A stretch of DNA of 64,000 nt. Source: Jejubacter sp036620675. Its GTDB lineage: Bacteria; Pseudomonadota; Gammaproteobacteria; Enterobacterales; Enterobacteriaceae. Below, piece by piece: positions 55,387-63,899 of the stretch. Position 1 is the stretch's first letter, and each line of letters begins with the position of its first letter. Under the pieces are notes generated by a model. It worked only from the letters and a program-made list of their open reading frames with translations. It made no database searches and was not told where the DNA came from. The DNA lies in NCBI GenBank assembly GCA_036620675.1, contig JAZHEE010000008.1; one strand, given 5' to 3'. The position numbers were made by a program, and so were the translations under genes.

Positions 55387-55559
55387 CTTCCTTTACCGTA
55401 ATTTCCTTCGTACCTCCCTGCTTTGAAAAGCTTTTTTATGGTCTGACGCTATATTTTTACTCATTTTCCCTGTCGGATCGGCGTAGTAGCATGCATCGAA
55501 TTCCTTACATTATCTAAACAAATATTTTACAAGCTTGTTGGTTAATAGAGGGGTATGGC

Positions 55560-57086
55560 ATGTGGACGTTGAGTGAGTGGAAGAAACGCGCAGCAAAGCA
55601 GCGTTTCATCTGGCAGGCACAGATAGACGGTAAAGCCTGCGACGCGAAGTCGGGACAAACTTTCGCGGTGATCAATCCGGCCACGGAGCAGCTTCTGGCG
55701 CAGGTTGCTGAGTGCGGAGACCATGAGGTGGAGCTGGCGGTACGCGCTGCCCGACGCGCATACCAGCGCGGCGTCTGGGCCAGGCAATCGCCGACGGCTC
55801 GTAAGACCGTACTGTTACGTCTGGCTGAGCTGATTATGCAACATCGCGACGAGCTGGCGCTGCTGGATTCGCTCAGTATGGGCAAACCGGTGATGGAAGC
55901 CTGGCAGCTCGATATTCCCGGTACCGCCCACTTCTTTAACTGGTACGGTGAAAGCCTGGATAAAATCTATGGCCAGGTGGCGCCCACTGCGGCAGATGCC
56001 GTCGCCACGGTCACCCGCACTCCGCTGGGCGTAGTGGTCGCCATTGTCCCCTGGAATTTCCCGCTGGAGATGGCGGCATGGAAAGTGGCGCCTGCGCTGG
56101 CAGCGGGTAACAGCGTGTTGCTCAAGCCCGCCGAACAGTCGCCATTTTCGGCCCTGCGTCTGGCGGAGCTGGCGCTGGAGGCTGGAATACCTGAAGGGGT
56201 TTTTAGTGTTCTTCCCGGCACTGGCGCAGTCACCGGTCAGGCGCTGGGGCTGCATCCGGATATCGACTGTCTGGTGTTTACCGGTTCGACCCAGACCGGT
56301 AAACGGCTGATGGAATATGCCGGACAGTCCAATCTTAAGCAGGTATGGCTGGAGTGCGGCGGTAAAAGCCCTAATCTTATCTTCGCCGACTGCCACGACC
56401 TGAGTCTGGCGGTGGAAAAAGCCGCCCGGGCTATCTTCTATAACCAGGGAGAGGTCTGTTCGGCAAACTCGCGACTGCTGGTAGAACGTCCGATTTACGA
56501 TGCCATTGTCGAACGGCTGGTCGCTCTGGCCGCCGAATGGACGCCTGGCGATCCGCTGGATCCGAACAGCCGCGCCGGCGCTATGGTCGATGCCCGCCAT
56601 ACCGCTAAAGTCATGGGCTATATTGATGACGCCCGGCGCCAGGGGGCGCGACTGGCCTGCGGTGGTGAGCGTCTTACCATTAACGGCGTGGCGAATTATA
56701 TCCAGCCGACGATTTTTACCGATGTCGCGCCGGATTCATTACTGGCTCGCGAAGAGATTTTTGGCCCGGTGCTGGCGGTTCAGCCTTTCGACAGTGAACA
56801 GCAGGCGATCGCCATGGCTAACGATTCCCACTACGGCCTGGCGGCGTCGCTGTGGAGCGGCGATTTGAACCGCGCCCATCGGGTGGCTCAGGCGCTGGAG
56901 GTTGGCACGGTGTCGGTCAACACCGTCGATGCGCTGGATATCTGCGTACCGTTTGGCGGCGGGAAGCAGTCGGGCTTCGGGCGCGATCTGTCGCTGCACT
57001 CTTTCGATAAATACACTCAGCTAAAAACCACCTGGATTCAGTTGCACCAGCCTGCTGCGCCGGGAGGTGACTATGAAGCGGGATAA
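55560..57086 (+). CDS. Aldehyde dehydrogenase (PuuC/KauB-like), diamine catabolism
   Basis: NAD(P)-dependent ALDH-superfamily enzyme, 508 residues. Catalytic C300 (NQGEVCSANSR) and E265 (WLECGGKSPN) are present, with the VPWNFPLEMAAWKVAPALAAGN cofactor segment at about 163-184. It resembles E. coli PuuC and Pseudomonas KauB, which oxidise aminoaldehydes such as 4-aminobutanal. With the SpuC-like aminotransferase two genes downstream it would complete putrescine to GABA. The ATG at 55560 is preceded by AGAGGGG; an ATG 5 nt upstream is out of frame and stops at once. First of a three-gene operon between lpd and acnB, where K-12 has yacH. Confidence 0.87.
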   Translation: MWTLSEWKKRAAKQRFIWQAQIDGKACDAKSGQTFAVINPATEQLLAQVAECGDHEVELAVRAARRAYQRGVWARQSPTARKTVLLRLAELIMQHRDELALLDSLSMGKPVMEAWQLDIPGTAHFFNWYGESLDKIYGQVAPTAADAVATVTRTPLGVVVAIVPWNFPLEMAAWKVAPALAAGNSVLLKPAEQSPFSALRLAELALEAGIPEGVFSVLPGTGAVTGQALGLHPDIDCLVFTGSTQTGKRLMEYAGQSNLKQVWLECGGKSPNLIFADCHDLSLAVEKAARAIFYNQGEVCSANSRLLVERPIYDAIVERLVALAAEWTPGDPLDPNSRAGAMVDARHTAKVMGYIDDARRQGARLACGGERLTINGVANYIQPTIFTDVAPDSLLAREEIFGPVLAVQPFDSEQQAIAMANDSHYGLAASLWSGDLNRAHRVAQALEVGTVSVNTVDALDICVPFGGGKQSGFGRDLSLHSFDKYTQLKTTWIQLHQPAAPGGDYEAG

Positions 57087-58506
57087 CGCCAGTAAGCTGG
57101 GTTTTTTCTCTCTGCTGTCTGTGGCCGTAGGGCTGGTGGTTTCCCAGGGCGTGATGGTAATGATGCTGCACGGCGTGGGCATGGCGGGCCTTAGCTTTGT
57201 GCTACCGCTGGCGCTGGCCTGGCTGCTGGCGCTGACCTACGCCTGTTCGTTTTCGGAGCTGGCGCTGATGATTCCCCGGGCTGGCAGCCTGTGCAGCTAT
57301 ACCGAGGTGGCACTCGGCCACTTCCCGGCTATCGTTGCCACCTTTTCCGGCTATATCGTGGTGGCGATGTTTGCGCTTTCTGCCGAATTGCTGCTGCTCA
57401 ATCTGGTGATTAGCAGTCTGTTTCCGGCGCTGGTGTTGCCGCCGATGGCGCTGGCGCTGGGAATTCTGGTGCTGTTCACCCTGTTGAACCTGCTCAATAT
57501 CGATATCTTCGCCCGCCTGCAGTCGGCGCTGGCGGTGGTGATGATTGTCACCCTGGTGATGCTTGGGGTTTGCGCCATCGGCAGTGACCAGGCCACGCCC
57601 GTTAGTGCGTTGATGACGCAGCAGAGCGCCACGCCGATGGGATGGGGCGTTATTGTGCTGGTGGCTGCGGCAATCTGGGGCTTTGTCGGGGCCGAATTTG
57701 TCTGCCCGCTGGTGGAGCAGACCCGGCACCCGCAGCGCAACATTCCCCGCTCGATGATGGTCGGCCTGACGGTTATTTTCCTGACCGTACTGCTGTACGG
57801 ACTGGGCGCTCTGATGGTACTGCCGCGTGACCAACTGGTGAATAACAATCTGCCGCACTATCTGTTCGCGATTCACGTATTCGGCCATACCGGCAAGGTG
57901 CTGCTGCTGGGGGCGGCGGTGACCGCCACCTGTAGCACCCTCAACTCTTCGCTGGCGACCATCTCGCGGATGTTGAGCGGTATGGCGGAAAATGGCCAGG
58001 CCTTCACCTGTTTTAAGGCGCACAGCGCCCGAACCGGCGCGCCCTGGGTTGCGGTGCTGTTTGTGGCGCTGATTACCGGGCTGCCGATGCTACTGATGAA
58101 TGGCGATGCGGTGGAGATCCTGCTGTTGGCCGCTGCGCTGTGCTGGCTGCTGGCCTATATCGTGGCCCATGTGAATGTGATGGTGCTACGCCGCCGCTAT
58201 CCCGACCTGAAGCGTCCGTTTCGTACGCCGTTTTATCCGCTACCGCAACTGCTTGGCATTGCCGGCATGCTGTATGCCATGTGGAATGCCTCGCCATCTC
58301 CGGATATGACCGCCGAGATTTTCGGCTATGCCGGCGGCGTACTGGCGCTGGTGGCCGTTATCGCCGCCGTGTGGATTGTGTTTGTGATGCGTAAACCGCT
58401 ATTCACGCCGGAACCTCTGGAGCAGGTTCTGCATCCGTCCCGGACGGATACGGAACGTCCCCCCAATCCGGTACTGAATCGCGCCGAAACCGAGAACAAC
58501 GCCTGA
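57073..58506 (+). CDS. APC-family amino acid/polyamine permease
   Basis: Predicted inner-membrane transporter of the amino acid-polyamine-organocation family. 477 residues with about 12 spans. The N-terminal KLGFFSLLSVAVGLVVSQGVMVMML and the loop GAEFVCPLVEQTRHPQRNIPRSMMVG (about 210-235) are family-typical. The charged C-terminal tail (PSRTDTERPPNPVLNRAETENNA) is cytoplasmic. I chose the ATG at 57073 with GGGAGGTG upstream, overlapping the dehydrogenase gene by 14 bp; a GTG two codons earlier is possible. Substrate is inferred from neighbours to be putrescine or a related diamine or amino acid. Confidence 0.85.
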   Translation: MKRDNASKLGFFSLLSVAVGLVVSQGVMVMMLHGVGMAGLSFVLPLALAWLLALTYACSFSELALMIPRAGSLCSYTEVALGHFPAIVATFSGYIVVAMFALSAELLLLNLVISSLFPALVLPPMALALGILVLFTLLNLLNIDIFARLQSALAVVMIVTLVMLGVCAIGSDQATPVSALMTQQSATPMGWGVIVLVAAAIWGFVGAEFVCPLVEQTRHPQRNIPRSMMVGLTVIFLTVLLYGLGALMVLPRDQLVNNNLPHYLFAIHVFGHTGKVLLLGAAVTATCSTLNSSLATISRMLSGMAENGQAFTCFKAHSARTGAPWVAVLFVALITGLPMLLMNGDAVEILLLAAALCWLLAYIVAHVNVMVLRRRYPDLKRPFRTPFYPLPQLLGIAGMLYAMWNASPSPDMTAEIFGYAGGVLALVAVIAAVWIVFVMRKPLFTPEPLEQVLHPSRTDTERPPNPVLNRAETENNA

Positions 58507-58525
58507 TAAGCAATGGGAGATACAG

Positions 58526-59908
58526 ATGAAAATGCAGAGTAACGACAGCTACAGCACCGAAGTCTGGCAGACCATGGATGCCGCACATCATATCCACGCC
58601 TTTGTCGACCAAAAGAAGCTTAACGAGGAAGGGCCGCGAGTGATGGTCAAAGGCGAGGGGATGTACCTGTGGGACAGCGAAGGTAAGCGCTACCTTGATG
58701 GTATGTCCGGTCTGTGGTGTACCCAACTGGGCTACGGGCGTCGGGATCTTATTGAGGCAGCCAGCCGTCAGATGGAGCAGCTCTCCTACTACAACATGTT
58801 CTTCCACACCACCCATCCGGCGGTAGTGGAGCTTTCCGAACTGCTATTCAGCCTGCTGCCCGGGCGCTACAGTCACGTGATTTATACCAATTCCGGATCG
58901 GAATCCAACGAAGTGCTGATTCGTACCGTACGTCGCTTCTGGCAGGTGGTCGGCAAACCTTCCAAACGCATCATGATCGGACGCTGGAACGGCTATCACG
59001 GCTCTACGCTGGCGGCCACCGCTATGGGGGGCATGAAGTTTATGCATGAGATGGGCGGTATGCTGCCCGATATCGCCCATATCGATGAGCCATACTGGTA
59101 CGCCCACGGCGGCGATATGAGCCCCGAGGAGTTCGGTTTACGCTGTGCCCGTCAGCTGGAAGAGAAAATCCTGGAGCTGGGCAGCGAGAATGTGGCGGGC
59201 TTTGTCGCCGAACCCTTCCAGGGGGCGGGCGGTATGATCTTCCCGCCGGAAAGCTACTGGCCGGAAATCCAGCGTATCTGCCGTAAGTACGACGTGCTGC
59301 TGTGCGCCGATGAAGTTATCGGCGGCTTTGGGCGCTGCGGCGAGTGGTTCGCCCATCAGCATTTCGGCTTTGAGCCGGATACCGTTTCCATCGCCAAGGG
59401 ACTGACTTCCGGCTATGTGCCAATGGGCGGACTGGTGCTCTCTCAACGTATGGCGGAAGCCCTGGTGGAAAAGGGCGGGGTGTTCGCTCATGGTCTGACC
59501 TATTCCGGCCATCCGGTGGCGGCTGCGGTCGCCATCGCCAACCTGAAGGCGCTGCGTGACGAGCAGATCGTCGAACGGGTTAAAAGCGATACCGGCCCTT
59601 ATCTGCAACGCTGTCTGCGGGAGCTGTTTAGCGATCACCCGCTGGTGGGCGAAATTCAGGGGGCTGGCATGGTGGCCGCGCTACAGCTGGCGGATGATAA
59701 AGCCACCCGTAAACGCTTTGAAAAAGAAGATGAGATTAGCTGGCGTTGTCGGAGCTATGGTTTTGAAGAGGGCGTCATTATTCGCTCGACGCTGGGAAGG
59801 ATGATTATGGCACCGGCGCTGGTGGCGAGCCATGCCGAAATCGACGAACTGCTGGATAAAACCCGACGCGCCATGGATCGCACTGCGCAATCCTTAGGGC
59901 GGGGATAA
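58526..59908 (+). CDS. Class III aminotransferase, SpuC-like (putrescine/diamine:pyruvate)
   Basis: PLP-dependent omega-transaminase, 460 residues. PLP lysine K291 lies in SIAKGLTSGYVPMGG and the PLP-pyridine aspartate D262 in ADEVIGGFGR. The N-terminal block MSGLWCTQLGYGRRDL...RQMEQLSYYNMFFHTTHPAVVEL closely resembles Pseudomonas SpuC, which transaminates putrescine with pyruvate to 4-aminobutanal and alanine. Alternatives are cadaverine, beta-alanine or another omega-amino compound. It is the third gene of the operon, 19 bp after the permease, and ends before a strong terminator. Confidence 0.87.
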   Translation: MKMQSNDSYSTEVWQTMDAAHHIHAFVDQKKLNEEGPRVMVKGEGMYLWDSEGKRYLDGMSGLWCTQLGYGRRDLIEAASRQMEQLSYYNMFFHTTHPAVVELSELLFSLLPGRYSHVIYTNSGSESNEVLIRTVRRFWQVVGKPSKRIMIGRWNGYHGSTLAATAMGGMKFMHEMGGMLPDIAHIDEPYWYAHGGDMSPEEFGLRCARQLEEKILELGSENVAGFVAEPFQGAGGMIFPPESYWPEIQRICRKYDVLLCADEVIGGFGRCGEWFAHQHFGFEPDTVSIAKGLTSGYVPMGGLVLSQRMAEALVEKGGVFAHGLTYSGHPVAAAVAIANLKALRDEQIVERVKSDTGPYLQRCLRELFSDHPLVGEIQGAGMVAALQLADDKATRKRFEKEDEISWRCRSYGFEEGVIIRSTLGRMIMAPALVASHAEIDELLDKTRRAMDRTAQSLGRG

Positions 59909-59914
59909 TCTTTA

Positions 59915-59950
59915 GGCGCCGGCTCCCGGAGCCGGCGCTTTCTTTTTCTG
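59915..59950 (+). terminator. Terminator of the diamine operon
   Basis: GCGCCGGCTC (59916-59925)/GAGCCGGCGC (59929-59938), a perfect 10-bp stem followed by TTTCTTTTTC. Confidence 0.9.
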
Positions 59951-60249
59951 GCCGCCTGTGAATTAAATTCCGGTTATGTTTTATAAAAGAATGATAACCT
60001 GCGCTCAGGGATAGCAGAGCCTTGTAGATGACAAAAAATGGCGCAAAGGCCGTGGCTACAGGGGAAGCAGGCCGTGACGGTAGTGGAAAATCTTTGTTGC
60101 TTTTTTGTAAACGGATTAACATGCTGGTCAAATCCTGATATGCTGCCCGATGCGGTACCGGGCCTTTTACCCTACAAAACTTCTGCGCCACAGGAGAGTG
60201 AAGAGAATCGCCTGGCACCGTTCTGACAATGAGAGCGAGGAGAACCGTC
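59951..60249 (+). promoter_or_regulatory. acnB promoter/leader region
   Basis: About 300 bp without coding capacity. The segment from 60090 (TTGTTGCTTTTTTGTAAACG, then GATTAACATGCTGGTCAAATCCTGATATG) resembles the E. coli acnB promoter area. Control by CRP, ArcA and Cra is expected from E. coli, but I did not resolve individual sites. Confidence 0.55.
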
Positions 60250-62847
60250 GTGCTAGAAGAATACCGTAAGCACGTTGCAGAGCGTGCCGCTGAGGGGATT
60301 GTTCCAAAACCCCTCGATGCAACCCAAATGGCCGCGCTCGTTGAGCTGCTGAAAAATCCGCCAGCTGGCGAAGAGGCTTTTTTGCTGGACCTGCTGACTA
60401 ACCGTGTACCGCCAGGCGTTGACGAAGCCGCCTATGTGAAAGCAGGATTCCTGGCCGCTGTGGCCAAAGGTGAAGCGACCTCCCCGCTGGTTACCCCTGA
60501 AAAAGCCGTTGAGCTGCTGGGCACTATGCAGGGCGGCTACAATATTCATCCCCTGGTTGAAGCGCTGGACAACGACAAGCTGGCGCCCATCGCCGCGAAA
60601 GCGCTGTCCCACACCCTGCTGATGTTCGATGGTTTCTACGATGTAGAAGAGAAAGCTAAAGCGGGTAATACTTACGCGCAACAGATTCTGAAATCCTGGG
60701 CTGATGCCGAGTGGTTCCTTTCTCGTCCGCCGCTTGCGGAAAAGATCACCGTCACCGTTTTCAAGGTGACTGGCGAAACCAATACCGACGATCTCTCTCC
60801 GGCGCCCGATGCCTGGTCACGTCCGGATATCCCGCTGCACGCGCTGGCGATGCTGAAGAATGAGCGTGAAGGTATCGATCCGGATAAGCCTGGCGTGGTC
60901 GGCCCAATCAAGCAGATCGAAGCCCTGGAGAAAAAGGGCTTCCCGCTGGCCTATGTCGGTGACGTTGTAGGAACCGGCTCTTCCCGTAAGTCCGCCACCA
61001 ACTCGGTGCTGTGGTTTATGGGCGACGACATCCCGAACGTGCCGAACAAGCGCGCAGGCGGCGTGGTGCTGGGCGGCAAGATTGCGCCTATCTTCTTCAA
61101 CACCATGGAAGATGCCGGTGCGCTGCCGATTGAAGTCGATGTCAGCAATCTGAACATGGGCGATGTGATCGACATCTTCCCGTACAAGGGCGAAGTGTGT
61201 AATCACGATACCGGTGAAGTTTTGGCCACTTTCGAGCTGAAGACCGAAGTGCTGCTGGACGAAGTGCGTGCCGGTGGTCGTATTCCGCTGATCGTTGGCC
61301 GCGGTCTGACCACCAAGGCCCGTGAATCGCTGGGTCTGCCGCAGAGCGATGTCTTCCGTCGCGCTAAAGACGTGGCTGAAAGCAGCCGCGGTTTCTCGCT
61401 GGCCCAGAAAATGGTCGGTCGCGCCTGCGGCGTGGACGGCATTCGCCCGGGCCAGTACTGCGAGCCGAAGATGACCTCTGTAGGCTCTCAGGACACCACC
61501 GGGCCGATGACCCGCGACGAGCTGAAAGATCTGGCCTGTCTGGGCTTTTCCGCTGATTTGGTGATGCAGTCCTTCTGCCACACCGCGGCCTATCCCAAAC
61601 CGGTAGACGTACAGACCCACCACACCCTGCCGGACTTTATTATGAACCGCGGCGGCGTATCGCTGCGCCCTGGCGACGGCATTATCCACTCCTGGCTGAA
61701 CCGTATGCTGCTGCCGGATACCGTCGGTACCGGCGGTGACTCCCATACCCGTTTCCCGATTGGTATCTCCTTCCCGGCGGGCTCCGGCCTGGTGGCCTTT
61801 GCTGCCGCGACCGGCGTGATGCCGCTGGATATGCCGGAATCGGTACTGGTACGCTTTAAGGGCAAACGCCAGCCGGGCATCACCCTGCGCGATCTGGTGC
61901 ACGCCATCCCTTACTACGCGATTCAGCAGGGTCTGCTGACCGTCGAGAAGAAGGGCAAGAAGAATATCTTCTCTGGCCGTATTCTGGAGATTGAAGGGCT
62001 GCCAGACCTGAAGGTTGAGCAGGCGTTCGAGCTGTCCGACGCTTCCGCCGAGCGCTCCGCCGCTGGTTGTACCATCAAGCTGGATAAAGAGCCGATCATC
62101 GAGTACCTGAACTCCAACATCGTGCTACTGAAGTGGATGATCGCCGAAGGCTATGGCGACCGCCGCACTCTGGAGCGCCGTATTCAGGGCATGGAGAAAT
62201 GGCTGGCGGATCCGCAGTTGATGGAAGCCGACGCCGACGCGGAATATGCTGCGGTTATCGAGATCGATCTGGAGCAGATCAAAGAGCCGATTCTGTGCGC
62301 GCCGAACGATCCGGACGATGCTCGTCTGCTGTCTGAGGTTCAGGGCAGCAAGATCGATGAAGTGTTCATTGGCTCCTGCATGACCAATATCGGTCACTTC
62401 CGCGCAGCCGGTAAGCTGCTGGATAGCCATAAGGGCCAGCTGCCGACCCGCCTGTGGGTCGCGCCGCCGACCCGTATGGACGCTACTCAGTTGACCGAAG
62501 AGGGCTACTACAGCGTCTTTGGTAAGAGCGGCGCCCGTATCGAGATCCCGGGCTGTTCCTTGTGCATGGGTAACCAGGCGCGGGTGAACGACGGGGCGAC
62601 CGTGGTTTCCACCTCGACCCGTAACTTCCCGAACCGTCTGGGCAATGGCGCCAACGTATATCTGGCATCCGCCGAGCTGGCCGCGGTGGCATCACTGCTG
62701 GGCAAACTGCCGACGCCGGAAGAGTATCAGACTTTTATGGATCAGGTTGATAAGACGGCGGATGACACTTACCGCTATCTGAACTTCGACCGCCTGGAGG
62801 ACTATACCGAGAAGGCGGACGGCGTTATTTTCCAGACCGCAGTCTGA
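60250..62847 (+). CDS. acnB: AcnB, aconitate hydratase B
   Basis: Main TCA-cycle aconitase (citrate to isocitrate); the apo-protein also acts as an iron-sensing RNA-binding protein. 865 residues as in E. coli. The HEAT-like domain is at about 1-160, the swivel domain comes before the core, and [4Fe-4S] cysteines sit in FIGSCMTNIGHF (about 710) and GCSLCMGNQ (about 769/772). I chose the GTG at 60250 (VLEEYRKHVAERAAEGI), the position of the E. coli start, after GAGCGAGGAG; the frame is open a few codons upstream. Confidence 0.97.
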   Translation: MLEEYRKHVAERAAEGIVPKPLDATQMAALVELLKNPPAGEEAFLLDLLTNRVPPGVDEAAYVKAGFLAAVAKGEATSPLVTPEKAVELLGTMQGGYNIHPLVEALDNDKLAPIAAKALSHTLLMFDGFYDVEEKAKAGNTYAQQILKSWADAEWFLSRPPLAEKITVTVFKVTGETNTDDLSPAPDAWSRPDIPLHALAMLKNEREGIDPDKPGVVGPIKQIEALEKKGFPLAYVGDVVGTGSSRKSATNSVLWFMGDDIPNVPNKRAGGVVLGGKIAPIFFNTMEDAGALPIEVDVSNLNMGDVIDIFPYKGEVCNHDTGEVLATFELKTEVLLDEVRAGGRIPLIVGRGLTTKARESLGLPQSDVFRRAKDVAESSRGFSLAQKMVGRACGVDGIRPGQYCEPKMTSVGSQDTTGPMTRDELKDLACLGFSADLVMQSFCHTAAYPKPVDVQTHHTLPDFIMNRGGVSLRPGDGIIHSWLNRMLLPDTVGTGGDSHTRFPIGISFPAGSGLVAFAAATGVMPLDMPESVLVRFKGKRQPGITLRDLVHAIPYYAIQQGLLTVEKKGKKNIFSGRILEIEGLPDLKVEQAFELSDASAERSAAGCTIKLDKEPIIEYLNSNIVLLKWMIAEGYGDRRTLERRIQGMEKWLADPQLMEADADAEYAAVIEIDLEQIKEPILCAPNDPDDARLLSEVQGSKIDEVFIGSCMTNIGHFRAAGKLLDSHKGQLPTRLWVAPPTRMDATQLTEEGYYSVFGKSGARIEIPGCSLCMGNQARVNDGATVVSTSTRNFPNRLGNGANVYLASAELAAVASLLGKLPTPEEYQTFMDQVDKTADDTYRYLNFDRLEDYTEKADGVIFQTAV

Positions 62848-62865
62848 TTTTCATTCTGTCTGCTG

Positions 62866-62892
62866 AAAAAGGCCGCTGCTGCGGCCTTTTTT
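62866..62892. terminator. acnB terminator
   Basis: AAAAAGGCCGC-TGCT-GCGGCCTTTTTT, a perfect stem 18 bp after the acnB stop. Confidence 0.92.
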
Positions 62893-62998
62893 ATTGCTCC
62901 CGGGTCAGCCACAGCGCTGATTTTCTCGCTGGTGACTGCGATAATATGAATATAGACGCAACCCGGCGGCGGGCAGGGCGCAATGAGAGGATACGGGG

Positions 62999-63361
62999 AT
63001 GGATTACGAATTTCTGCGCGACATTACCGGCACGGTAAAGGTGCGAATGTCGATGGGCCACGAAGCGGTGGGTCACTGGTTTAACGAAGAGGTGAAAGAG
63101 GATCTGGCGCTGCTGGATGAAGTGGAACAGGTTCTGCTTTCGGTTAAAGGCAGTGAGCGCCAGTGGCAGCGCAACGGCCACGAGTACACCCTGTGGCTGG
63201 ATGGCGAAGAGGTGATGGTGCGAGCCAATCAGCTCGATTTTTCCGGCGACGAGATCGAAGAGGGGATGAGCTACTACGATGAAGAGAGCCTGACCCTGTG
63301 CGGCGTCGAGGATTTTCTACAGGTGCTGCGCGCCTACCGGCAGTTTGTGATGGGGCGTTAG
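62999..63361 (+). CDS. yacL: YacL family protein, function unknown
   Basis: Small acidic protein (UPF0231/YacL family), 120 residues as in E. coli. It starts MDYEFLRDITGTVKVRMSMGHEAVGHWFNEEVKEDLALLDEVEQ and carries a DEIEEGMSYYDEESLTLCGVEDFLQVL C-terminal half, both closely matching E. coli. No catalytic motif is visible. The ATG is preceded by GAGAGGATACGGGG. It has its own terminator downstream and a conserved place after acnB. Confidence 0.94.
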   Translation: MDYEFLRDITGTVKVRMSMGHEAVGHWFNEEVKEDLALLDEVEQVLLSVKGSERQWQRNGHEYTLWLDGEEVMVRANQLDFSGDEIEEGMSYYDEESLTLCGVEDFLQVLRAYRQFVMGR

Positions 63362-63386
63362 CCGCTGCTTTTTCATTTCTACTGTG

Positions 63387-63411
63387 CCGGGGGGATTCCC
63401 CGGTTTTTTTT
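63387..63411 (+). terminator. yacL terminator
   Basis: CCGGGG (63387-63392)/CCCCGG (63398-63403) stem followed by eight T, 26 bp after the yacL stop. Confidence 0.88.
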
Positions 63412-63429
63412 GGTTCATCGCGGATTAGC

Positions 63430-63642
63430 GTGAAGCCGGAGCCAACCGGGGAGCGGCACACCTGGGCTGAGTATATTGCGTTGAGGGAAGCGCTGTTGAC
63501 CGCCCGTGAATTCGGGATATCACGTTTACTCCGGATAAATCACTATTCTGCCGGGCTCAATCGTCATCCTGACGGGACAGCCCCCGCGTCGTCATATTCT
63601 GCCAGGTGGCCTTTCAGATGCAGGCCGGGGTTACGGCTGTAA
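63430..63642 (+). CDS. Short open frame of unknown status
   Basis: A 70-codon frame from a GTG at 63430. Its first 35 residues (KPEPTGERHTWAEYIALREALLTAREFGISRLLR) look protein-like and helical. Its last 30 run antisense through the SymE-like fragment and are arginine- and proline-rich. I do not recognise it. The front part may be a remnant of a gene joined by chance to the downstream frame. No convincing ribosome-binding site was seen. Confidence 0.2.
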   Translation: MKPEPTGERHTWAEYIALREALLTAREFGISRLLRINHYSAGLNRHPDGTAPASSYSARWPFRCRPGLRL

Positions 63643-63653
63643 TACGTTGTCAT
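63564..63653 (-). pseudogene. SymE-like toxin fragment, unit 1
   Basis: A 29-codon frame, ATG 63653 to TGA 63564, reads MTTYYSRNPGLHLKGHLAEY and then DDAGAVPSG. The block Y-S-R-N-P-G-L-H-L-K-G-H-L resembles the central SymE signature (Y.sR.P...LkGqWLe). The remaining two thirds of a SymE protein, including the part after the LkG.W motif, are missing, so this is a remnant. The match is by eye and short. Confidence 0.35.
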
Positions 63654-63716
63654 GCCGGTTGCGGAACCGGTGAATCAACAGAAAAACAGTGACGCAAAGT
63701 GAACAGAACGGCCCAC

Positions 63717-63791
63717 CGTATCGTCATATTCTACCCAGTGGCCTTTCAGATGCAGGCCGGGGCAGCGGTTGTAGTACGTGGTTATGCCGGT
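63717..63791 (-). pseudogene. SymE-like toxin fragment, unit 2
   Basis: A 75-bp segment that matches unit 1 (63585-63659) at about 63 of 75 positions. It encodes TTYYNRCPGLHLKGHWVEYDD, with the SymE-like tryptophan retained. A TAG stop lies just upstream in frame (after ATG CCA CAA AAA), and the frame ends at a TGA after about 14 more codons. It is a decayed tandem copy. Confidence 0.38.
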
Positions 63792-63872
63792 GCGCTATTT
63801 TTGTGGCATGCCGTGTTCTGGGGGGAATATGTCACGCCGGCGAAGGTTCCGTTCACTTTAAGGTGATTTCTC

Positions 63873-63899
63873 TTATGCCGGCTCCGGAACCGGTGAACG
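63873..63899 (-). repeat. Third partial repeat of the SymE-like array
   Basis: Minus-strand TTCACCGGTTCCGGAGCCGGCAT is the counterpart of TTCACCGGTTCCGCAACCGGCAT just upstream of unit 1 (63651-63673). The following coding part is not shared. With units 1 and 2 it suggests at least three decayed copies of one sequence. Confidence 0.4.
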
